Positions 51,779 to 60,338 are shown, counted from the first letter of the stretch. The stretch is DNA of 64,000 nt from Pseudalkalibacillus berkeleyi (GCF_021608225.1 NZ_JAKIJS010000001.1:1674001-1738000), one strand, 5' to 3'. Made by a program: numbers and translations. The notes: generated by a model not told the origin, from the letters alone.

Positions 51779-52882
51779 TTAGTTCCCTACAATTTGTAGT
51801 TCCTTAGGATATTTCGTTAACGTTTCATAACCATCTTTTGTGACAAGCACGTCGTCCTCTATACGGACACCGCCGACTTCTGGCAAGTAGATACCTGGTT
51901 CAATGGTATAAGTCATTCCTGTTTTAAGGACGTGATCATTATCCTCACTCATAGAAGGATATTCGTGGACATCAATTCCAATTCCATGTCCGATTCTATG
52001 AGGGAAGAATTCACCGTACCCTGCATTTGTAATCACTTCACGCGCTTTTTTGTCGAGGTCACCAAGTCGTGTTCCTGGCTCTGATATGTCTAAAGTAAGT
52101 AGTTGTGCTTTAAGAACGATATCATAAATTTCCTTTTGCTTATCATTTACTTCTTGGAAAGCTACCGTACGTGTGATGTCAGAGCAATACCCGTCTAGGA
52201 CAACACCTAGATCAAATAAGACAAGGTCGCCTTTTTTAAGTTTACGGCTTCCCGGATTACCATGAGGTTGTCCTGACTTTTCACCAAATAGAACCATTGT
52301 TGAGAAAGACATTTCGCGAATACCCTTTTTCTTTAGTTCATATTCGATTGTGGCTAGAACCTCCATCTCGGTACAACCCTCACGTAGCGCATTAACGCCC
52401 GTCTCGACTCCGAAGTCTGCTAGTTCAGCAGCTTTTCTGAGGATGGCTAGTTCTTCTTCATCTTTTATAAGTCTAAGTTCATTCAATTTATCTTCTGCGT
52501 TGTTGAACTTGACAGAAGGATATCTCTTCATCAATTGCTCTGCTCGTCCATATGATAAGGTTTCTTTCTCAATTGAAACTTGCTTTGCATCATCAATGCC
52601 ACGTTTCTTCAATGCCGAATGAATGAGATCCCAAGGCTGGTCCGCATCACCGTGACCGATAATATCATACTTCCAACCCGCATCTCTTACTTGAGAAACT
52701 TCCATACCCGGACAAACAAGAAATGGATCTTGATCAGGAAATACGAAAAGTCCTAGTAAACGCTCATGAGGCTCACAATTGAAGTTTGATAAATAAAACA
52801 CATTAGCTGAAGTATGAACAAAAGCAAATGTTTGCTCCGTTTCTTTCAACCAGTTTGAAAATTGTTCGAGACGTTGATTCAA
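51779..52882 (-). CDS. M24 family Xaa-Pro peptidase (second copy, YkvY-type)
   Basis: This 367-residue protein has a creatinase N-domain (about 1-130) and a pita-bread catalytic domain. Metal ligands are in VLFDLGVVLDGYCSDITRT, HRIGHGIGIDVHEYP, YTIEPGIYLPE and GGVRIEDDV. It differs from the YqhT copy (11639-12706) in length and in the N-domain. It lies 40 nt downstream of a sodium:solute symporter gene in the same direction, suggesting uptake and cleavage of proline-containing compounds; this is inference. Confidence 0.9.
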   Translation of the reverse strand: MNQRLEQFSNWLKETEQTFAFVHTSANVFYLSNFNCEPHERLLGLFVFPDQDPFLVCPGMEVSQVRDAGWKYDIIGHGDADQPWDLIHSALKKRGIDDAKQVSIEKETLSYGRAEQLMKRYPSVKFNNAEDKLNELRLIKDEEELAILRKAAELADFGVETGVNALREGCTEMEVLATIEYELKKKGIREMSFSTMVLFGEKSGQPHGNPGSRKLKKGDLVLFDLGVVLDGYCSDITRTVAFQEVNDKQKEIYDIVLKAQLLTLDISEPGTRLGDLDKKAREVITNAGYGEFFPHRIGHGIGIDVHEYPSMSEDNDHVLKTGMTYTIEPGIYLPEVGGVRIEDDVLVTKDGYETLTKYPKELQIVGN

Positions 52883-52922
52883 TTAAAACACAACCTTTTT
52901 CCAAAAATTCGATTTTACAATT

Positions 52923-54317
52923 TTATCGCTGAGCTGTCTTGTTTGAAGTTACTAAAGTAACAACTATGAGTACGATAACCGCGACTGGTACTGCGAAAAG
53001 AACACTGTTCAATTCAAATGGTTTCGCTAGAGGGATTTCCCATACTAAGGTCGTTACGACACCCGCTACCATTGATGATACACCACCATAGATATTCACG
53101 CGTTTCCAGAAGAAGACAGCTAGTACAGCTGGCGTGATACCTGCACCATATACGGTGTACGCATACATTTGTACAGACAGAACCGTCGGGAAGAAGCTAA
53201 TGATGACATATGCAAGCACCCCAAGGATGACGATAAACCATTTCGTCATTTTCAGTAATTGTTGATCTGTAGCTTCATTTTTCATATACTTCCCAACAAT
53301 ATCATACGTTACGTTCGTAGCCGCTGACAACAGATATGAATTTCCTGTCGTCACGATAAAAGCGGTGGACGCTGCTAGAAGAATACCGCCTACAAAAGTA
53401 GGCATCGCTACTGTAGTAGCCATTAATGCCATTCCTGGATCGATATTCGGGAACAACGATCTTGAAGCAAAGGCAATAAATCCAATTGTAGGAGAAATTA
53501 ATAGCATAGCGACAAGCCAACCGATTTGAGCTTTTTTGGATGAGTTGTTCCCTTTTGATGATGCTAGACGTTGATACATGTTTTGATCTGCCAATAATAA
53601 GAACAGTGATGGCAACAAATAGCCTAATAGTTGAATATTCGTCAAAGAACCACTGAAAGTCAGGTGTTCTGCCGGTACATTCGCCACGATACTGTCCCAG
53701 CCTCCTGCGATAACAAAGATCGTAGGTAAAGTGATACCAAGACCTGCGACCATCAAGAATGCACTGATTGCATCCGTAGGTGCCACAGAACGGAGCCCAC
53801 CTATTGTAGCTAAGAATATAATGAGTGCTGCGCCGATAATCGTTCCTACTTCTACAGAGATGCCTGTCGTAAGGTTAAGAATGAATCCGAAACCTTTCAT
53901 TTGATAGGATACGATACCAACGTATGCAAGGATAATAATAATTCCAGCCAGCATCCTCGCGAACGGACCGTATTTTTCTTCTAGAATCGAAGAAACTGTA
54001 TATTTACCGAATGCTCTAATTCTAGGAGCAATAACATAAAGAACAAGTATTCCAATCAAAGTCGGTATCGCCATTAGTAGCGATGGAATAATTCCATAAC
54101 TATAAGCCATTGAAGTTTCTCCACCAGAGATACTTCCGCTTCCTGTCCATGTCGCTAGCAATGTTCCGGTAAGTACTACTGCACCCAGACCCTTACCTGC
54201 CAGGATGAAGTCTTCACTATTTGAAACTTTCTTTGAGAAATAAACGCCTAAACCTACCATGAGAATCCCATATGCAATGACATACCATAGTAAATTTGGA
54301 TTATGTGTAATTTCCAT
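52923..54317 (-). CDS. Sodium:solute symporter family (SSS) transporter
   Basis: The 464-residue protein has about 13 membrane helices and SSS hallmarks: SNSEDFILAGKGLGAVVLTGTLL in part (about 32-54), ATWTGSGSISGGETSMAYSYG in part, GGLRSVAPTDAISAFLM (about 175-190, the sodium-site region) and DQNMYQRLASSKG. The substrate cannot be read from sequence; solutes of the family include proline, pantothenate and carboxylates. Adjacency to an Xaa-Pro peptidase hints at proline or dipeptide uptake. Confidence 0.9.
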   Translation of the reverse strand: MEITHNPNLLWYVIAYGILMVGLGVYFSKKVSNSEDFILAGKGLGAVVLTGTLLATWTGSGSISGGETSMAYSYGIIPSLLMAIPTLIGILVLYVIAPRIRAFGKYTVSSILEEKYGPFARMLAGIIIILAYVGIVSYQMKGFGFILNLTTGISVEVGTIIGAALIIFLATIGGLRSVAPTDAISAFLMVAGLGITLPTIFVIAGGWDSIVANVPAEHLTFSGSLTNIQLLGYLLPSLFLLLADQNMYQRLASSKGNNSSKKAQIGWLVAMLLISPTIGFIAFASRSLFPNIDPGMALMATTVAMPTFVGGILLAASTAFIVTTGNSYLLSAATNVTYDIVGKYMKNEATDQQLLKMTKWFIVILGVLAYVIISFFPTVLSVQMYAYTVYGAGITPAVLAVFFWKRVNIYGGVSSMVAGVVTTLVWEIPLAKPFELNSVLFAVPVAVIVLIVVTLVTSNKTAQR

Positions 54318-54615
54318 TACGTTATATTCACTTCCTTGTCTAAGTTGTCGTTTCTTGTGATGCGCACCGTTTTGTATCCTAACACAATTTGTAAGACAGC
54401 AAATTCAAGAAATCAAAAATGATTGGTATAACCTAGTAACATTTGTTATTTTCTTCATAAAAACAACCACTATCATCACCTTAATATGGGAATTAAAGTG
54501 TGATAATGGTTATATATAGCATTTCCGTAGTAAGTATATACTGAATTGTTCTTCTCATAAATGTCTAAAACGCGTTATTATTATGAATATTCTTGTTCTT
54601 CATTCATAACTTCCA

Positions 54616-54708
54616 TTATAAACGATGTCTTCTTCTAGGAAGTATAGCTTTAATAAGTGACCGTGGTATAAATGTAACTAGTCTAAATATACGACTAATG
54701 ATTCTCAT
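54616..54708 (-). CDS. Possible 30-residue basic peptide gene
   Basis: A short frame starts at ATG 54708, 6 nt behind a very strong GAAGGAGGAGC site. It reads MRIISRIFRLVTFIPRSLIK and ends with arginine/histidine-rich residues before TAA at 54616. The peptide is strongly basic and amphipathic. It is the only feature seen in the 530-nt gap between the SSS transporter and the next small gene. A protein product is plausible because of the ribosome site, but unproven. Confidence 0.45.
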   Translation of the reverse strand: MRIISRIFRLVTFIPRSLIKAILPRRRHRL

Positions 54709-54849
54709 ATTGAAGCTCCTCCTTCATACGTGGTTACTCCCGGTTTACACGTTTTGGAGGATTTTTAAACATTAGGCTGAGTAATCATTCCATGTCACCA
54801 TTACAGGTAGACATAAAGATTCGACCATTTAGATAGAGTAATCCACCTC

Positions 54850-55050
54850 TCATTCTTTCTCATGCTCCATTTTCGCTTCTAATTCCCGTTCAATTTCTTC
54901 ATTTGATACCCGATTTAAGCTATCCTCATCAATTTCGAACTGTTTCATAAGCTTATTTAACTTATCATTCATAACGGCAAGGCTGAAGATGACATATAGA
55001 ATAATTAAAATCTGGATGATGAGAAAAATAAATTCTAATACATTTTCCAT
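54850..55050 (-). CDS. Small membrane protein with charged tail
   Basis: The 66-residue protein has one N-terminal membrane helix (about 5-27, LEFIFLIIQILIILYVIFSL) and a charged, probably coiled-coil tail with EIDEDSLNRVSNEEIERELE. The start ATG at 55050 follows GGGAGG. It lies 97 nt downstream of the nhaC-family gene, beyond its terminator. I know no function. Confidence 0.65.
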   Translation of the reverse strand: MENVLEFIFLIIQILIILYVIFSLAVMNDKLNKLMKQFEIDEDSLNRVSNEEIERELEAKMEHEKE

Positions 55051-55087
55051 CCAAACGCCTCCCTTAAGAAAATGGACTACTTAATCA

Positions 55088-55130
55088 AAAAAAGCTGTTT
55101 GGAACATGTTATGAACCAAACAGCTTTTTT
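55088..55130 (-). terminator. Intrinsic terminator after the NhaC-family gene
   Basis: A perfect 15-bp stem, AAAAAAGCTGTTTGG with CCAAACAGCTTTTTT (arms 55116-55130 and 55088-55102), T-run on the minus strand. Confidence 0.92.
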
Positions 55131-55147
55131 ACATCTATTTTTCATAA

Positions 55148-56536
55148 TTACTCGTTTTCTAATGCCTTGTTTTTCTTACCAACTCCAACACCTAAGTAAC
55201 CAAATAAAATCGTAAATAACGGTGACAAGAAGAGGAAAAAGACATATGGCATATAATCGAGCACACTGATTTCTAGCGTCGACGCGAAGAAAGCACCACT
55301 TACTCCCCACGGGATCAACGGATTCACTAGTGTACCTGCATCCTCTAATGTTCGTGATAGATTCCGAGGATCAATGTTCTGTTTTTCGAAATGTGGTTTA
55401 AAAGTTTGACCTGGAATGAGGATCGACAAATATTGTTCTCCAGTTAGCACATTTACACCTATAGCTGACATTGCAGTTGTTGCAATCGTGTTCCCTCTGC
55501 TACGGATCTTATTTTTCATAAGATTGACGAAGGAGTCAAGCATGCCGAGACCTCTAACAAGTCCACCAAGTGCAAGAGCAATCCAAATGAGTGAAATGGA
55601 CCACATCATTGATTGAATCCCACCACGGTTAATGATTTTATCAACAGTCGCTTCTCCTGTCTCTAATTCAAATCCATTTTGCAACATATTAAAGATTGCA
55701 CTAATGGAACCTTGGCCTTGTACACCCCATATTGTCAGAACACCTGTTATGACACCTATGATTAAAGCAGGAATTGTTGGAAAGCGTACAATTGCTAATC
55801 CAATCACAACGAGTGGCGATAATAGCGTCCAAAAACTGATGTTAAAGGCGCTTTGTAGTTGCGTTTGTACGGATTGAATAGAAGTAAGTGCTTGGTCTCC
55901 ATTAACTCCGCTGCCCATCATCAGAAATATGAAAATCGTGATAATTAAAGCCGGAACAGTTGTCCACATCAAATGCTTTATATGACTGAAAAGCGGAACG
56001 CCAGCAACAGCGGGGGCAAAGTTTGTCGTATCCGATAGAGGAGACATCTTGTCCCCAAAACACGCTCCACTAATAATTGCTCCAGCTGCAAGCCCTGGAT
56101 GCACACCTAGACTTGTTGCGAGCCCCATCAAAGCTACACCTACTGTTCCAATTGTCGTAAATGAACTTCCCGTAAACGTGGAAACAATGATCGTGAGAAC
56201 TAAAGCGCTCAGCGTAAACCAGCTTGGATCAATCACATTTGTCCCGTAAAAAAGCATGGTAGGAACGGTCCCGCTCATCATCCAGGTGCCTATCAACATT
56301 CCGATGATCATCAGAATTAGAACCGGTTTTATTCCAATTGAAATACCGTCGATTAAGCCTTTCTCCATTCGCTCCCATTTATAGCCGAATGCTTTTGCCA
56401 AAATTGCAATGGCTACTAGTGATATGAGCAACGGAATGTGTGGTTCTGTCTTCAATATCAACATTGAATACAATATGATGCCGATTAATAATACAAATGA
56501 TATCAATGAAAACGTCTGTTGTTTCTTTGCTGCCAT
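55148..56536 (-). CDS. NhaC-family antiporter/transporter under T-box control
   Basis: The 462-residue membrane protein has 11-12 helices and the NhaC signature: GIKPVLILMIIGMLIGTWM, STFTGSSFTTIGTVGVALMG (about 120-139), and GACFGDKMSPLSDTTNFAPAVAGV in part (about 155-178). The family is named for Na+/H+ exchange, but members controlled by T-boxes have been proposed to transport amino acids such as tyrosine. The T-box leader directly upstream (56585-56800) makes an amino-acid transporter the better guess here. This is inference. Confidence 0.85.
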   Translation of the reverse strand: MAAKKQQTFSLISFVLLIGIILYSMLILKTEPHIPLLISLVAIAILAKAFGYKWERMEKGLIDGISIGIKPVLILMIIGMLIGTWMMSGTVPTMLFYGTNVIDPSWFTLSALVLTIIVSTFTGSSFTTIGTVGVALMGLATSLGVHPGLAAGAIISGACFGDKMSPLSDTTNFAPAVAGVPLFSHIKHLMWTTVPALIITIFIFLMMGSGVNGDQALTSIQSVQTQLQSAFNISFWTLLSPLVVIGLAIVRFPTIPALIIGVITGVLTIWGVQGQGSISAIFNMLQNGFELETGEATVDKIINRGGIQSMMWSISLIWIALALGGLVRGLGMLDSFVNLMKNKIRSRGNTIATTAMSAIGVNVLTGEQYLSILIPGQTFKPHFEKQNIDPRNLSRTLEDAGTLVNPLIPWGVSGAFFASTLEISVLDYMPYVFFLFLSPLFTILFGYLGVGVGKKNKALENE

Positions 56537-56584
56537 TTTTTAAACCTGCCTTTGTTTTCTTATATTCTAGCTTATCCATAAAAA

Positions 56585-56800
56585 AAACTGTCAACACTAA
56601 CACAGGGGCGATTGAATCGCGGTACCACCCTGCTTGATGTGTTTAACAGCATCTTCTCTACATAGATAAAGGTATGTGACCGATTAAGCTCCACGAATGT
56701 AATTTCGTCTAACCTCTTCCTTAGCTTCCACCAGCCGCCAAGTCTCTAATGTTTGAAGAAATCGACTACTCATTTCGCTTCAACGCTTTTGTGCTTTTGT
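56585..56800 (-). ncRNA. T-box riboswitch upstream of the NhaC-family gene
   Basis: The conserved T-box AGGGTGGTACCGCG lies at 56631-56618 on the minus strand. Upstream are stem I elements (ATGAGTAG, AGAGA, GGCTGGTGG), a hairpin GACGAA-ATTACA-TTCGT, and stem III ACATA/TATGT. Downstream the terminator pairs CTGTTAAACACA...CAGGG with CCCCTG...GTGTTGACAG and ends in eight T. The likely specifier loop reads AATTACATT: UAC (Tyr) followed by A is my preferred reading, AUU (Ile) an alternative. Such leaders read through when the matching tRNA is uncharged. Confidence 0.9.
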
Positions 56801-56877
56801 GCGGTTAAGTAATAATGTATATCTACTATAAAATCAAATCAATCATTCGTCAAGAAGTTTTAACTAAAAAACAAAAA

Positions 56878-56907
56878 AACTGACACCTTTCTGTTAGCGT
56901 GTCAGTT
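56878..56907 (-). terminator. Intrinsic terminator after mobA
   Basis: AACTGACAC pairs with GTGTCAGTT (arms 56899-56907 and 56878-56886), followed by a long T-rich run on the minus strand. It overlaps the mobA stop. Confidence 0.87.
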
Positions 56908-57490
56908 CAATATAATCTCCTGGTGTATTCACATTCTTAAAGCAACTCATTCGTTCTTCAGACGTGTAGTGAAGATAAGCGCAGTTCGTTTGTTGAAGCA
57001 AATCCGTCAGCCTACGTTTATCAGACTTCAGTATCTTTGGGATCAACTCAGTAATTGACGCAGAGTATATAGCAGCTAACGGTTGAATTCGTCCATCCAC
57101 ACAAGGAATGATTGTACAATCTGATGTGAGCATCTTTTTCACCGCATATTGTTGCTGAAAAACGGATGACCTCATAATCGGCATATCACTTGCAAGCACA
57201 AAATAATCTGCAGCAGGCAAGTACTTTATCCCACTATAAATGCCGGCTAGCGGACCCATTCCTTTATATTCAACCACATCTGTTATGACGTCAATCTGGT
57301 CATCCAATTCATTTAACTGATTTTCGATAGACGGGTGCGCAACAATCACAATCCTCTCTACTAAAGGGCGTAGTACGTCAACTGCTCTTAAATAAAAAGG
57401 GATGCCATTTAACTTCTCTAGCGCTTTTGGTGTACCATACCTTCTAGACTCGCCCCCAGCAAGTATGATACCGACCTTATTCAAGTTCAT
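56894..57490 (-). CDS. mobA: Molybdenum cofactor guanylyltransferase MobA
   Basis: MobA attaches GMP to molybdopterin to form the guanine dinucleotide cofactor. The 198-residue protein has the nucleotidyltransferase loop GIILAGGESRRYGTPKALEKL (glycine-rich loop with SRRxGxxKA; residues about 8-27), GMGPLAGIYSGIKYL and VLASDMPIMR (metal Asp). The start overlaps the yqgN stop by 4 nt. No other molybdenum cofactor genes are in the window, so its partners lie elsewhere. Confidence 0.92.
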   Translation of the reverse strand: MNLNKVGIILAGGESRRYGTPKALEKLNGIPFYLRAVDVLRPLVERIVIVAHPSIENQLNELDDQIDVITDVVEYKGMGPLAGIYSGIKYLPAADYFVLASDMPIMRSSVFQQQYAVKKMLTSDCTIIPCVDGRIQPLAAIYSASITELIPKILKSDKRRLTDLLQQTNCAYLHYTSEERMSCFKNVNTPGDYIELTR

Positions 57491-58065
57491 ATTCTTGCTT
57501 CCGTTGCATGTACTTTTTTAGGTAGAATGAGATAATCTACAGGTTTATCAAATGACTCTCTCGGGATATCATTATTGAGTTGAACCGGGTGTAGTAAAGA
57601 GACTGTTGTGCCCGTATAACGCTCTAAATATCTGTCGTAAAAACCGCCCCCAAATCCAATTCGGAAACCTTCTTCATCAAAAAGGAGACCTGGTACGATA
57701 AGGAGATCGATTTCATCTGGTGTGATGAGCTCGGTTTTTTCAACGACCGGTTCTTTAAGTCCAAAATAGACGACTTCAAGCTGCTCAAATGAATCAATTT
57801 TACGAAAATCCATTGAAAAATCCTTCGCATGACATTTCGGGACAACGACTGTTTTCCCTTCTTCCCAAGCCTTCTCAATAATCGGATATGTATTTATTTC
57901 GTTGCCTCTAGAGACGGTCACTCCAATTGTATCGGATTTTTTCCAGTCATCAGTTTGAAACAGCTGCTCTCTAATTTGTACGGATTCTTGATCGCGGGTT
58001 CCATCAGACAGATTAGATAGCTTTTTTTGTATATCCATTCGCATTTTCTTCTTTAATTCCTTCAT
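57487..58065 (-). CDS. yqgN: 5-formyltetrahydrofolate cyclo-ligase
   Basis: This enzyme salvages 5-formyl-THF to 5,10-methenyl-THF with ATP. The 192-residue protein has the N-terminal KKKMRMDIQKKLSNLS, the substrate stretch TVSRGNEINTYPII, and the signature FRIGFGGGFYDRYLERY (about 138-154). It fits with FolD and the glycine cleavage enzymes in folate C1 metabolism. The ATG at 58065 follows GGAAGGTGA. In B. subtilis yqgN is next to rpmGA; here a NERD gene and repeats have come between. Confidence 0.93.
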   Translation of the reverse strand: MKELKKKMRMDIQKKLSNLSDGTRDQESVQIREQLFQTDDWKKSDTIGVTVSRGNEINTYPIIEKAWEEGKTVVVPKCHAKDFSMDFRKIDSFEQLEVVYFGLKEPVVEKTELITPDEIDLLIVPGLLFDEEGFRIGFGGGFYDRYLERYTGTTVSLLHPVQLNNDIPRESFDKPVDYLILPKKVHATEARI

Positions 58066-58181
58066 ACTATCACCTTCCGTTACAACCTATGTATAACGAT
58101 TTTAACATAAATGTCTTGCGGTCGAGCTTTATTCAATTTATGATTATGTAAAAAGATGGTAAGGGGAGATGGTTATTGCTC

Positions 58182-59096
58182 ATGAAAGTAAGAACAGTGC
58201 CCGAGGAATTGCAAATATTACGTGCTCTAAACTACCGTAAGTTGCTTTCAAATAAAGATAAGAATAAGTATATAAACGCAGAAAAAGGATATGAAGGAGA
58301 ATGTAAGTTTGATGAATGGCTATCACCATTAATAAGTGGAAAAATTGTTTTGAATGACTTGTTACTGGAGTATAACAATTCTATTTTTCAAATTGATTCT
58401 CTCCTGCTTACTACTGAAAATATCATACTCTTTGAAGTGAAAAATTTCGAAGGCGACTATTATATTAATGGTAGTGAATGGTATTCGATGAAAGGTAAAG
58501 TAATCAACAATCCCCTACATCAATTACACCGAAATACTGTATTGTTACGAGGACTCTTAAATGAATCTGGACTAAAGCTGCAGATTGAACCCCAACTAAT
58601 TTTTATGAATCCCCTCTTCCAACTCTATCAAGCACCAATTGAACCACCAATTATTTTTCCAAACCAGTTAATTCGATACAGAGCAATTTTGAAAAAAGAC
58701 CGTTCATTTATTAATGACAAAATGAAAAAAATTGCCAAACATCTCTTATCTCTGCACCTCGATAAGAATCCCAACTCCCGCTCACCTAAATATCATTATA
58801 ATGAGCTTCAAAAAGGAACCATCTGTCCAAGTTGTCACCAAATGTATAGAGAACTTACAAAAACTATATTAGTGTGTGGCAGTTGTGGCGGCACTGAACA
58901 TTACGAGCCCGCTATATTAAGAACGATTGCAGATCACCAACTTCTTTTTCCAGACAAGAAAATTACTACTGACGAAATACACCAATGGAGTGGTAAAACA
59001 GTGTCTAAAATCACCATTCGGAAACTTTTAAATAAGAACTTCAAACAAGTGAAGTGTGGACCATCAACGTATTATGAGATTAGAGTTCAAACGTAA
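58182..59096 (+). CDS. NERD (nuclease-related) domain protein
   Basis: The 304-residue protein has an N-terminal NERD domain (about 35-150) with GYEGECKFDEWL, NSIFQIDSLLLTT and the active-site-like IILFEVKNFEGDY (Glu-x-Lys of the PD-(D/E)XK fold). A C-terminal zinc ribbon has CPSCHQMY and CGSCGGTEHY (about 215-240). The function is unknown; NERD is thought to act in DNA processing. The start is ATG at 58182 or TTG two codons upstream. It lies between yqgN and rpmG, where B. subtilis has no such gene, and next to a repeat array, consistent with insertion. Confidence 0.87.
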   Translation: MKVRTVPEELQILRALNYRKLLSNKDKNKYINAEKGYEGECKFDEWLSPLISGKIVLNDLLLEYNNSIFQIDSLLLTTENIILFEVKNFEGDYYINGSEWYSMKGKVINNPLHQLHRNTVLLRGLLNESGLKLQIEPQLIFMNPLFQLYQAPIEPPIIFPNQLIRYRAILKKDRSFINDKMKKIAKHLLSLHLDKNPNSRSPKYHYNELQKGTICPSCHQMYRELTKTILVCGSCGGTEHYEPAILRTIADHQLLFPDKKITTDEIHQWSGKTVSKITIRKLLNKNFKQVKCGPSTYYEIRVQT

Positions 59097-59154
59097 ATCA
59101 AGAAGATTGTTTTTACTCATCCTACAGATATTTAGCTTAATCTTATCCTCATAT

Positions 59155-59605
59155 CGGGGTTTTTCCTATTTTGAGAGAGGATAGAGCCCTTATCTTAACC
59201 TCATAACGGCGGTTTTCCTATTTTGAGAGAGGATAGAGCCCTTATCTTAACCTCATAACGGCGGTTTTCCTATTTTGGGAGAGGATAGAGCCTTTATCTT
59301 ATCCTCATAACGGCGGTTTTCCTATTTTGGGAGAGGATAGATCACTTATCTTAACCTCATAACGGCGGTTTTCCTATTTTGGGAGAGGATAGATCACTTA
59401 TCTTAACCTTATAACGGCGGTTTTCCTATTTTGGGAGAGGATAGATCACTTATCTTAACCTCATAACGGCGGTTTTCCTATTTTGAGAGAGGATAGAGCG
59501 CTTATCTTTCCCTCAAATCCAGTGATTCTCTTTTTCGGGGAGGATAGAGCGCTTATCTTTCCCTCAAATCCAGTGATTCTATTTTTAGGGGAGCATAGAG
59601 CGTTA
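59155..59605 (+). repeat. 52-bp tandem repeat array, about eight and a half copies
   Basis: Seven near-identical units start with TCCTATTTTG at 59164, 59216, 59268, 59320, 59372, 59424 and 59476, exactly 52 bp apart. Two diverged units of about 51 bp follow near 59527 and 59578. Each unit carries AGAGAGGATAGAG..., CTTATCTTAACCTC and ATAACGGCGG; GATAG and TTATC within a unit can pair. The period prevents a continuous frame across the main array. There are no spacers and no cas genes. Confidence 0.9.
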
Positions 59606-59616
59606 AGAAAAAGAAA

Positions 59617-59644
59617 AAAACAGCAGGAGATGTCCTACTGTTTT
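59617..59644 (-). terminator. Intrinsic terminator after rpmG
   Basis: AAAACAGTAGGA pairs with TCCTGCTGTTTT on the minus strand (arms 59633-59644 and 59617-59628, one G-U), followed by a T-rich run. It overlaps the rpmG stop codon. Confidence 0.88.
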
Positions 59645-59792
59645 ACTTCGTCTCACGATGTAGTGTGTGACGCTTCAATCTTGGGCTATATTTCTTAAGC
59701 TCCATGCGATCTGGATTTGTACGTTTGTTCTTAGAAGTGATGTAATTACGGTCACCAGTTTCTGTGCAAGCTAATGTAACTTGTACGCGCAT
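59643..59792 (-). CDS. rpmG: Ribosomal protein L33, zinc-free (C-) form
   Basis: The 49-residue protein starts [19 protein letters not shown] and ends [19 protein letters not shown], the L33 pattern. Three of the four zinc cysteines are replaced (CTET for CTEC, KYSPR for KYCPR), so it is the zinc-independent form. The start ATG at 59792 follows TGGAGG; an ORF extension upstream is not L33. It is in the usual neighbourhood of yqgN. No Zur box is evident in the 59793-60120 gap, which otherwise contains only AT-rich promoter sequence. Confidence 0.93.
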   Translation of the reverse strand: MRVQVTLACTETGDRNYITSKNKRTNPDRMELKKYSPRLKRHTLHRETK

Positions 59793-60120
59793 ATCGTTTC
59801 CCTCCAAACTATCTACGATGTTTAAGCGTACGAAAGAATCACCCCTGTTGGATGACCGATCGCTTAACAATAATGAATAATTTCTTTAGTCGAAATGACA
59901 CCTTTGTATAATATCAAATTCGCACGGAATAATCAAGATGTAACCTCAACAGAACACACATGATTTTGCATATATTTTACCACTATTTTAAAGGAGATTG
60001 TTCAATCGGCAAAAAATGTCGAATTTTAATAGGAAGAACGTTTCAAATTTGCCCAAAATACTATCATGACGACATAGACTGTGATATAAAAGAATAGGAA
60101 AACTATTAAGGAGGAGCATA

Positions 60121-60324
60121 ATGGAATTTACAATTATTACGTTATTGATAGCGGGCATAGCATTGATCGTTCTTTCATTCTTCAAGCAAAATAAAACACA
60201 ACAGATCGAAACGCAATTAGAGAACGTATCTATACAATTAATGAAAGAATTATATCAGATCAATAAGAAGATCAAAGTTCTAGAAGAAGAAATGATGATC
60301 ACTGATCGAAAAGAGATACGATAA
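60121..60324 (+). CDS. Small membrane/coiled-coil protein (YqzD-like position)
   Basis: The 67-residue protein has an N-terminal membrane helix (about 3-21, FTIITLLIAGIALIVLSFF) and a charged coiled-coil tail (QIETQLENVSIQLMKEL, NKKIKVLEEEM). The start ATG at 60121 follows AAGGAGGA. Its place between rpmG and the pst genes and pairing with the next gene resemble yqzD-yqzC of B. subtilis. The function is unknown. Confidence 0.7.
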   Translation: MEFTIITLLIAGIALIVLSFFKQNKTQQIETQLENVSIQLMKELYQINKKIKVLEEEMMITDRKEIR

Positions 60325-60338
60325 AAGGAGTAATCACC

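Noticed and set aside
59155-59605. CRISPR array
   Set aside because: The units are contiguous 52-bp tandem copies with no unique spacers, and no cas genes are in the window.
59483-59698. 71-residue ORF over the repeat array
   Set aside because: It is translation of two diverged repeat units followed by terminator sequence. It has no ribosome site, and the preceding units are out of frame.
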